Assembly: GCA_905480305.1 (NCBI GenBank)
Contig: CAJQPV010000095.1
Location: 1 to 10,873, forward strand
Origin: an uncultured Gammaproteobacteria bacterium
GTDB lineage: Bacteria; Pseudomonadota; Gammaproteobacteria; UBA9214
Direction: 5' to 3'
DNA length: 10,873 nt
Shown here: positions 5,348 to 10,873 of the stretch, piece by piece
Position numbering within the stretch: position 1 is the first letter of the stretch
Layout: every line of letters starts with the position of its first letter
Notes under the pieces: model-generated
The model's input: the letters and a program-made list of their open reading frames with translations, nothing else
The model's database searches: none
What the model was told of the DNA's origin: nothing
Translations under genes and position numbers: made by a program

Positions 5348-7690
5348 TTATAGCCTGGTATCTGCATCATCTGCGAGAAACGTATCCAGCGTATCTTTCA
5401 GCACTTGCGGATCGACCGGCTTGACAACACAGGCATCCGCACCGGCAGCGCGGCATTCGTGAAGGTCTTCATCAGCCGCCCTGGCAGTCAGGGCAATCAC
5501 AGCTAAGCCGGCGAATTGCGGTGATTGCCGCAACTGGCGAATGACTTCAAGCCCGTCTGTTCCCGGCATCATTATGTCCATCAGCACCACACTGAAATCA
5601 GCGCCACTCGCCAGTGTCTCAAGTGCCTCGTCTGCGTCTCCCGCTGCCATCACATCCAGCCCCCAACGTTCAAGCAACGGAGTCAGGGCAAGAAGATTTC
5701 TGACATCATCATCTACCAGCAGTATGCGAGCACCCCGGTAATCAGCCATCGGCACAGGCTGCTCTGCGAGTGTCGCAGATTTTTCTGCGGGAGATTTTTC
5801 AGTGTTGGTCTCATTGAGCATTGCCGGCGCGTGCAGCGGCAATAACAGGGTAAACGTAGACCCTTGCCCTTCCGCGCTTTCAACACTGATCTGTCCACCC
5901 ATCAACATAGCCAGTTCCTGACTGATCGTCAGACCCAGGCCGGTCCCGCCATAACGGCGGCTGGTTGAACCATCTGCCTGCTTGAATGCTTCAAACACCA
6001 GTTCGCGTTTGCCTTCCGGAATACCTATACCAGTATCAGTAACACTGATACTCACGGGCCATGAATCTGCAGACCCCAGTCGAATCGTCGCACCTCCCGA
6101 CGCGGTAAATTTTACGGCATTGGACAAGAAGTTAATCACTATCTGCCGCAGTTTCTCACCGTCCGTAATTATAGACCCGGGCGCATCGTCATCTATCTCC
6201 AGTGTCAGCGCAAGATGCTTCTGGTCAAATTGCGGTTGCATCAACTCCAGCACATCCTGCAGCAATCTTCGCGGCTCTACCGTTTCCTCGATCAGTGTCA
6301 TCTGTCGCGCATCAATACGCGACAGGTCAAGAATATTATCGATCAGCGCTTTCAGGTCAGTGCCGGCAGCATGTACCACGCGCGCCTGCCGGCTCTCTTC
6401 CCCGTCAAGCCTGTCAGCAGAACTTTCCGAGAGCATTTTTGACAGCAGCAAGATTGAATTCAGCGGTGTGCGCAGCTCATGACTGACATTGGCAAGAAAT
6501 TCCGACTTGTAACGGTTGGAGGCTTCCAGTTCTTCGGCATAATTGCGCAGCGCCCGGTTGTGCTCGGTATGCTGTTGCGCGAGCCGGGTAAGATTGGTAC
6601 CCAACTGCTGTAATTCCTGCGGTCTTTGCCAGGAGAATCTGACCGCCTCGTCCCGCTCCAGCACCCGGGAAATGCCTTCCGTCAGGTCACCACCGAGCCG
6701 CTCGATTTTGAGCGCAATCCAGCGAGCCACAATAAAAACGACAATCAGCAGCAACACGGCAATCAGACCAACACGCCATTCAACCTTGCGCAACAGTGCC
6801 GTTAATGGCGATGCATCGACGCTGCGTCCGACCCACAGCGGCCCCGAATTATCCGTATCAAACAAGGGTACCCACACCACCTGCTGGCCGCGGTATTCCC
6901 ACAGCTCCAGCTCACCCTGCTCGAAAAGCTTTTCCAGCCCGATAAAATCATCAAATGCCTTGCGTGCCGGCTGTTCATCTTCAACAACACCCAGGTAGCT
7001 GCCATCACTCTGCACCCAGTAAATGCCGCGGTAGGCGCGTGCCAGGCCACCCATATCAAGGTACATAATAATCTCGCCACGTTGTTGTTCCAGCTCCCCT
7101 GTTTCCGGCGATATCACCGGTATCACTACCGAGCCGATCAGGCTGAGTTGCATAAACCGGTTAGGTAACGCATCACCCTGGCCACGGTCGAATACTATCG
7201 GGCCGGTGACCACACCCCCGGGAGCGATATACCCGCGAATACTGTCAAGCTTTGCAGTGAGGCCCTGCCAGTCCTCGTCAGGCACCTCCAGCCGGCCCGT
7301 GTCATAGTCACGATCAAGCCAGAAGCGTGATTTGCCGTTTTCGTCCAGGAACACGATCTGGGTAACATCCAGCTGGTCAATCAACACCTGGTTCACCCAG
7401 TCAACATAGCTGCTGCGTGCAGCATTGAGCGCCTCATGCGATTGTGGTTCAACATCACCCAGCAGCATGCCGGGCTCCGGCATCTTGGCCAGCAACCGCA
7501 CCATTTCGTGGCGGCGCGCAAGATGCTGGTCGAGATCACTGAAACCGGCGCGCAGATTCTGCACATAGGCCTTGTGATAGAGTAATTCAATGCGATCAAA
7601 TATCATCGGCACATTGATCACATAGGCCGCCAGCAACGGCACCAGGCCAAACATAAACAGCAACATGGAAATCTGGGTACGCAGTTTCAT
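5348..7690 (-). CDS. Membrane-bound hybrid sensor histidine kinase
   Basis: The 780-aa protein has a first membrane helix (about 10-30), an extracytoplasmic sensor (about 31-303) and a second membrane helix (about 305-325). A HAMP-like linker (about 325-378) precedes HisKA, with H404 in FLANVSHELRTPLNS. The HATPase has the N box around 515-530 (INFLSNAVKF), the G1 box DTGIGIP (552-558) and the G2 box GGTGLGL (581-587). The C-terminal receiver (about 654-775) has D705 in LMDIMMPGTDG and K757. All catalytic residues are present. The sensor has a Cache-like pattern (FLDENGKSRFWLDRD, and a membrane-proximal VPLFDTDNSGPLWVGRSVD), but the signal is unknown. The start is supported by GGAA on the minus strand (7703-7700). 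It is the first gene of a kinase, regulator and ArsR run. Confidence 0.92.
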   Translation of the reverse strand: MKLRTQISMLLFMFGLVPLLAAYVINVPMIFDRIELLYHKAYVQNLRAGFSDLDQHLARRHEMVRLLAKMPEPGMLLGDVEPQSHEALNAARSSYVDWVNQVLIDQLDVTQIVFLDENGKSRFWLDRDYDTGRLEVPDEDWQGLTAKLDSIRGYIAPGGVVTGPIVFDRGQGDALPNRFMQLSLIGSVVIPVISPETGELEQQRGEIIMYLDMGGLARAYRGIYWVQSDGSYLGVVEDEQPARKAFDDFIGLEKLFEQGELELWEYRGQQVVWVPLFDTDNSGPLWVGRSVDASPLTALLRKVEWRVGLIAVLLLIVVFIVARWIALKIERLGGDLTEGISRVLERDEAVRFSWQRPQELQQLGTNLTRLAQQHTEHNRALRNYAEELEASNRYKSEFLANVSHELRTPLNSILLLSKMLSESSADRLDGEESRQARVVHAAGTDLKALIDNILDLSRIDARQMTLIEETVEPRRLLQDVLELMQPQFDQKHLALTLEIDDDAPGSIITDGEKLRQIVINFLSNAVKFTASGGATIRLGSADSWPVSISVTDTGIGIPEGKRELVFEAFKQADGSTSRRYGGTGLGLTISQELAMLMGGQISVESAEGQGSTFTLLLPLHAPAMLNETNTEKSPAEKSATLAEQPVPMADYRGARILLVDDDVRNLLALTPLLERWGLDVMAAGDADEALETLASGADFSVVLMDIMMPGTDGLEVIRQLRQSPQFAGLAVIALTARAADEDLHECRAAGADACVVKPVDPQVLKDTLDTFLADDADTRL

Positions 7691-7779
7691 CTGCAGTTAT
7701 TCCGGAAGTATTATAATGTTTACTTTATCATGGGTATTGCTGACAATTTGCAGCCTGCCCGGAAAATATCACGGAAGCC
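7691..7779. promoter_or_regulatory. Divergent kinase/transporter promoter region with a symmetric -10
   Basis: The 89-nt gap between the leftward kinase and the rightward transporter contains the palindrome ATTATAAT (7710-7717). It reads TATAAT on both strands: 7712-7717 for the transporter, 7715-7710 for the kinase. No matching -35 is convincing on either strand, so an activator may be needed. For the transporter, GGAAG at 7773-7777 is only two bases from the ATG, which makes the start less certain. Confidence 0.4.
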
Positions 7780-9006
7780 ATGAATAACCCACTCAGACAT
7801 ATTAAGCACGCAGGACCCGGGCTGGTTCTTGCCGCCACCGGACTCGGCGCCGGCGATCTGATTGCAGCCTCCGTTGCCGGCGCAAAATTTGGCACCGCCA
7901 TCCTCTGGGCGGCCGTACTGGGCGCCATCATGAAATATGTTATGAACGAGGGGCTGACACGCTGGCAACTGGCGACCGGCACCACCCTGCTTGAAGGCTG
8001 GGTACAGCGACTGCCGAAATTCATATCCATCTATTTCTTTATCTACCTGCTTGCCTGGAGCTTTATTGTTGCCGGTGCACTCATCGCCGGTACCGGTCTG
8101 GCCGCACACGCACTGTTTCCCGGTATTTCAGTCGAACGATGGGGGATTTTTCACTCCCTGCTGGCACTGGTACTGGTGCTGGTCGGGCGCTACACCCTGC
8201 TGGAATATCTCATGAAAATATTCCTGGGACTGATGCTGCTGCTGGTCATCATCTGCGCCATCCTGGTCGCCCCTGGCGTACCTGACATTCTTCACGGCTT
8301 GCTGGCACCGTCAGTACCCGAGGGTTCGGTCATTTTTATTTTCAGTGTCATCGGCGGCGTTGGCGGCAGCGTCACCCTGCTGTGTTATGGCTACTGGATA
8401 GACGAGCGCAACTGGACTGAGCCAAAGGACCTGCCACGCAGCCGCGCCGATCTGGCCGTCGCCTATTTTCTGACCGGGCTGTTTGGCATTGCCATCATGA
8501 TTATTGCTGCAGGCATACATCCCGACGTCTTGACCGGACCGGACATGGCACTCGGCATTGCCAACCGGCTGGAAGAAGTCGCCGGCCCCTTCGGAAAATG
8601 GTGCTTCCTGATCGGCTTCTGGTGCGCCGTTTTCAGTTCCATGCTGGGCGTCTGGCAAGGCATCCCCTACCTGTTCGCCGATTTCGTGGAGCAATATACC
8701 TATCAGCCGGAAAAGCCTTCACACGTCAGCACACGTTCCATTGCCTATCGGGGCTATCTTGTCTACCTTGCGTTGCCTCCGATGTTACTGCTACTCGCCG
8801 GCGAACCGGTGTGGCTGGTGATCGTGTACGCCGTGGCCGGCGCCTTTTTTATGCCGCTGCTATGTGTACTGCTACTGCTGCTGAACAATCGCCGCAAGCT
8901 GCTGGGTGATTTGAAAAACGGCCTGCTGACCAACCTGGTGCTGCTCGGATCGTTGCTACTGTTTGTAGTGTTGCTTTACACGGAAGTCGCCAAGCACTTC
9001 GGTTAG
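7780..9006 (+). CDS. NRAMP-family transporter, non-canonical metal site
   Basis: The 408-aa integral membrane protein has about eleven hydrophobic segments and the NRAMP opening H(A)GPGLVLAATGLGAGDLIAA. Canonical NRAMP proteins carry DPGN in the unwound first helix and A-x-x-MPH in the sixth, which bind Mn/Fe. Here the first is GAGD (residues 23-26) and the sixth-helix region reads VIGGVGGSVTLLCYGYW (190-206), with no Met-Pro-His. The protein belongs to a bacterial subgroup whose substrate differs or is unknown, with another divalent ion as the likely candidate. A loop after the sixth helix (WIDERNWTEPKDLPRSRADL) is highly charged. It is divergent from the hybrid kinase and is followed 79 nt on by the convergent SYLF gene. 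The family is clear; the substrate is not. Confidence 0.82.
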   Translation: MNNPLRHIKHAGPGLVLAATGLGAGDLIAASVAGAKFGTAILWAAVLGAIMKYVMNEGLTRWQLATGTTLLEGWVQRLPKFISIYFFIYLLAWSFIVAGALIAGTGLAAHALFPGISVERWGIFHSLLALVLVLVGRYTLLEYLMKIFLGLMLLLVIICAILVAPGVPDILHGLLAPSVPEGSVIFIFSVIGGVGGSVTLLCYGYWIDERNWTEPKDLPRSRADLAVAYFLTGLFGIAIMIIAAGIHPDVLTGPDMALGIANRLEEVAGPFGKWCFLIGFWCAVFSSMLGVWQGIPYLFADFVEQYTYQPEKPSHVSTRSIAYRGYLVYLALPPMLLLLAGEPVWLVIVYAVAGAFFMPLLCVLLLLLNNRRKLLGDLKNGLLTNLVLLGSLLLFVVLLYTEVAKHFG

Positions 9007-9042
9007 CCACCAGCCTTCATGACTGCGGACACGGCCAACCGT

Positions 9043-9077
9043 AAAAACCATGCGCAGACCGTCCCTGGCTGCGCATG
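9043..9077 (-). terminator. Intrinsic terminator of the SYLF gene
   Basis: A perfect 9-bp inverted repeat (CATGCGCAG at 9049-9057, CTGCGCATG at 9069-9077) is followed on the minus strand by C/G-poor sequence containing TTTTT (9047-9043). It lies just past the SYLF stop codon. In the rightward direction there is no T-run, so it is weaker for the transporter transcript, though the hairpin could act for both. Confidence 0.65.
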
Positions 9078-9085
9078 CGTTCAGA

Positions 9086-9643
9086 TCACGGCTCGATCTT
9101 GCTGATCTTGGATCCTTCCAGTGAAATACCCGCCATCAGCCCCTTGTTATTGAGTACAAAACCGACGATAGGATCAGCGAAATTCTGGGTATTGATGTCC
9201 GTGCCGGCGCCCCATTCTGCGACCGCTACTGAACCATCTACTCCAGCCTCCCAGCCCTTGCTGTCACGAAACTTCACCAGCGCCTCGTCAGTCAGAAATA
9301 CCATAACGATTGCGTATGACTGGGCACCGATTTGCAAGCCGAGAGAAGCACTGGCGATACTGTAATACCCCATGGTATCAGCACCCTGACGCAGGGCACC
9401 CTTACCGTATTCACCGCCGACGATAAAACCGCCCTTGATAACATCCGGAAACACCAGTACGGCTTTGGCTTTTTTCAAAAATTCAGCACCGCCCGTGACA
9501 TCTTTTTTAAATAACGTCAGAGTACCGTCAACCTTGATATCAACTTCCCCGGGACCTGCTGCTACCGCTGTACCCACCATAGCGGTGCTGGACATTAGCG
9601 CAAACAGGACAAAGGTCATTACTGTACGAATAGTCTTTTTCAT
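9086..9643 (-). CDS. Exported SYLF/YSC84-domain lipid-binding protein
   Basis: Starting at the ATG at 9643, the product is 185 aa with a Sec signal peptide MKKTIRTVMTFVLFALMSST and a cleavage site near AVAAG (about residue 28). I preferred this start over the in-frame ATG at 9700 because the longer version would place non-signal sequence ahead of the signal peptide and overlap a hairpin. AAGGTG lies at 9657-9652, eight bases ahead. The mature part is a SYLF (YSC84, DUF500) domain: AKAVLVFPDVIKGGFIVGGEYGKG, GYYSIASASLGLQIGAQSYA, FLTDEAL, then VDGSVAVAEWGAGTD and KGLMAGISLEGSKISKI. This family binds phosphoinositide or other anionic lipids in eukaryotes; bacterial members are periplasmic and their role is not settled. 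The gene follows an exported-protein operon on the same strand. Confidence 0.85.
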   Translation of the reverse strand: MKKTIRTVMTFVLFALMSSTAMVGTAVAAGPGEVDIKVDGTLTLFKKDVTGGAEFLKKAKAVLVFPDVIKGGFIVGGEYGKGALRQGADTMGYYSIASASLGLQIGAQSYAIVMVFLTDEALVKFRDSKGWEAGVDGSVAVAEWGAGTDINTQNFADPIVGFVLNNKGLMAGISLEGSKISKIEP

Positions 9644-9668
9644 TGCATAAGCACCTTTTTGTTTTTGG

Positions 9669-9693
9669 AAAAAACCCGAACAAACTGCTCGGG
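9669..9693 (-). terminator. Hairpin/T-tract between the 121-aa gene and the SYLF gene
   Basis: On the minus strand a 7-bp stem (CCCGAGC with GTTCGGG, 9693-9675, one G-T pair, 5-nt loop) is followed by six T (9674-9669). It lies 71 nt past the 121-aa stop and only about 12 nt before the SYLF Shine-Dalgarno. It can end the upstream operon or act as an attenuator in the SYLF leader. Confidence 0.6.
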
Positions 9694-9711
9694 ATGACAA
9701 GTCTAGTACGC

Positions 9712-9717
9712 ATTATC
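9712..9717 (-). promoter_or_regulatory. Candidate -10 (GATAAT) ahead of the SYLF gene
   Basis: GATAAT on the minus strand matches TATAAT at five of six positions and lies upstream of the hairpin at 9693-9675. The expected -35 position reads TTTTTA or TTTTAT, which is poor. A transcript from here would pass through the hairpin before reaching the SYLF start. Confidence 0.25.
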
Positions 9718-9763
9718 CGCAGAAACCACCTGAATAAAAACCAGCCGATCAAAAACTTCCCGG

Positions 9764-10129
9764 CTACTCCAGATCAATGGCACGAATTGCCTTATTAAGC
9801 AGCTTGATACGCGCACTGATGTTGTCCGGCGGCTGATCATGACTGGCTGCAGCGATACTCTGATCACCCTGCAGCTGCCAGGCCAGCCAGCCGCGAACCA
9901 TGACGTAATAACGCTGGTCTCGACCCAAATCGATTATTGCTGCCAGGGCATCGGGGGCCTGCGGATGCTGAAGCGCCTCTCTAACAGCCTCTACACGCCG
10001 CCCCAGTTGCAGCGCTGCCTGATCATCATTTTCGGCAGACGCAGACATCTGCTCTGCCGCCATTAAGCGTGTCACCGCAACCAGCGTTAAAAACACTACC
10101 ACCAGCAGACCAGCACCGCGATAACGCAT
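9764..10129 (-). CDS. Exported hypothetical protein, 121 aa
   Basis: The N-terminus (MRYRGAGLLVVVFLTLVAVTR, then LMAAEQ) is a signal peptide or a single membrane anchor. The remainder is Ala/Gln-rich and helical: AALQLGRRVEAVREALQHP, PDALAAIIDLGRDQRYYVMVRGWLAWQLQG, and a C-terminal ISARIKLLNKAIRAIDLE. There are no cysteines and no motif that I recognise. It begins 3 nt after the META-domain stop, and its GGAG (10139-10136) lies inside the META coding end. The two are therefore almost certainly translated from one mRNA and may act on the same envelope target. It is probably periplasmic. Confidence 0.75.
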   Translation of the reverse strand: MRYRGAGLLVVVFLTLVAVTRLMAAEQMSASAENDDQAALQLGRRVEAVREALQHPQAPDALAAIIDLGRDQRYYVMVRGWLAWQLQGDQSIAAASHDQPPDNISARIKLLNKAIRAIDLE

Positions 10130-10132
10130 CGG

Positions 10133-10873
10133 TCACTCCGCTGTTGACACAGAAAAACTGACTTGCAGGGAACCGTTGCTGTCACGCAGTTCAAGACGCC
10201 CTGCTGTCAGCCGGTATTGGCGGGCCGCCGTTAGTGCCTGCAGAAACTGCTGCTCCTGCGCCATAATGCCCTCGGGTTCGGCGCACTGCCGACGCGTTGT
10301 CATGGCAGGTCCTATAGTGATTTGTGAATCACTGATTTCATAGCTGGCGGAATAGTTATTACAGCCGGCACTGCCGCTGACCTTGCCCGCAGCAAAGACT
10401 GCCGTGACCAGTTGCACCGACTCGCTTGAGACAACACCACCACGTCCGTTATTGATGCCTGCAGCATGCCAAGCAGTTTCCTCCAAAGTGATCGGTAACT
10501 CTGCAACGTATCGCAGGATAATCGCTCCCTGCTTGTTAAACAGCAGCAGCTCTTCACCAATCTGGTAGCTGTCAATACTGGCCAGCAAGGCAAGGTAACG
10601 GTATTCCTGGCTGTCAACGGACTGCGTACAGGACATTTGAGTTGCGCCGGTTTGGCCAGCCAGCATCAGCTGATTGTCGTTGCCCGAGGCATAAGCTCCA
10701 AAATACCGATTACAGCCGGCACTGCCACTGACCTTGCCGGCGTCGAACTGCGCATCGATAACCGTATCAGCAATAACCGGCTGCATATCACCGGAGTCAT
10801 TTAGATACTGGCGCAGCACCCATCGAGTAGCGGTTAGACCAGGCGCAGATGCACTGGCGGTTTCCAGCAACAC
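10133..10873 (-). CDS. Tandem META-domain protein (HslJ-like), 5'-partial
   Basis: The right window edge cuts this gene; 246 residues are visible and the true start, probably with a signal peptide, is beyond it. Two META domains are seen in tandem. The first is about residues 14-125, with GKVSGSAGCNRYFGAY and later QMSCTQ. The second is about 128-245, with GKVSGSAGCNNYSASY and RRQCAEPE. Each carries the G-x-x-G-C-N turn and a second Cys (C54/C82, C171/C197), a pattern seen in HslJ-type lipoproteins and secreted proteins. META domains occur in heat-shock-inducible and stress-related envelope proteins, and no enzymatic role is established. The gene is followed by the 121-aa exported gene in a tight operon. 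Confidence 0.85.
   Translation of the reverse strand: MLLETASASAPGLTATRWVLRQYLNDSGDMQPVIADTVIDAQFDAGKVSGSAGCNRYFGAYASGNDNQLMLAGQTGATQMSCTQSVDSQEYRYLALLASIDSYQIGEELLLFNKQGAIILRYVAELPITLEETAWHAAGINNGRGGVVSSESVQLVTAVFAAGKVSGSAGCNNYSASYEISDSQITIGPAMTTRRQCAEPEGIMAQEQQFLQALTAARQYRLTAGRLELRDSNGSLQVSFSVSTAE
10358..10387 (-). repeat. 30-nt internal repeat in the META gene, copy 2
   Basis: This segment codes part of GKVSGSAGCN in the second META domain. It matches 10709-10738 at 29 of 30 positions, 351 nt (117 codons) away. Confidence 0.85.
10709..10738 (-). repeat. 30-nt internal repeat in the META gene, copy 1
   Basis: This is the first-domain partner of the repeat at 10358-10387, with one mismatch. 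The flanking domain sequence is much less alike, so the identity is confined to the G-x-x-G-C-N turn region. Confidence 0.85.

Noticed and set aside
5982..6482. 166-codon Ser-rich open frame on the + strand
   Set aside because: It is antisense to the ATPase and HisKA part of the hybrid kinase; the Ser/Arg-rich composition is typical of a shadow frame.
9644..9700. Longer SYLF start at 9700
   Set aside because: The added residues precede a complete signal peptide and their codons overlap a terminator hairpin.

Overview
The window looks like the chromosome of a gammaproteobacterium, most likely one that oxidises reduced sulfur compounds. Three things point there. A DUF3301 gene sits in a short operon of gammaproteobacterial type. 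A secreted Gly/Asn/Tyr-rich protein has the architecture of a sulfur globule envelope protein. An ArsR-family repressor beside it carries the two-cysteine spacing of persulfide sensors. Coding density is high, no mobile element or RNA gene was seen, and GC content is moderate except in one AT-rich leader at about 3320-3659.

Layout, left to right. (1) 1-308 (-): the N-terminal 102 residues of an Xre/MbcA/ParS-type antitoxin-like protein, cut by the window edge. (2) 526-2147 (+): four compact genes: a DUF3301 membrane protein, a 79-aa protein, a protein with six Cys in its N-terminal third, and a divergent inorganic-pyrophosphatase-fold protein. (3) 2205-3318 (-): a secreted carboxypeptidase-regulatory-like protein and a degenerate receiver-domain protein. 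(4) 3660-3989 (+): the sulfur globule family protein, with a long AT-rich leader and a strong intrinsic terminator. (5) 4089-7690 (-): a hybrid sensor kinase, a REC-PAS response regulator and the ArsR-family regulator, in that transcriptional order. (6) 7780-9006 (+): a divergent NRAMP-family transporter, with an 89-nt promoter region shared with the kinase. (7) 9086-10873 (-): a tandem META-domain protein (partial), a 121-aa exported protein and a SYLF/YSC84 lipid-binding-domain protein. Hairpin/T-tract terminators lie after the 121-aa gene and after the SYLF gene.

How the genes may work together. The central block (3660-7690) can be read as a sulfur-storage module: a structural protein for the globule, a candidate persulfide-sensing repressor convergent with it, and a membrane sensor kinase with a response regulator upstream in the repressor's orientation. 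This link is inference from adjacency and cysteine spacing. The four-gene set at 526-2147 and the envelope-protein set at 9086-10873 look like separate housekeeping or envelope units.
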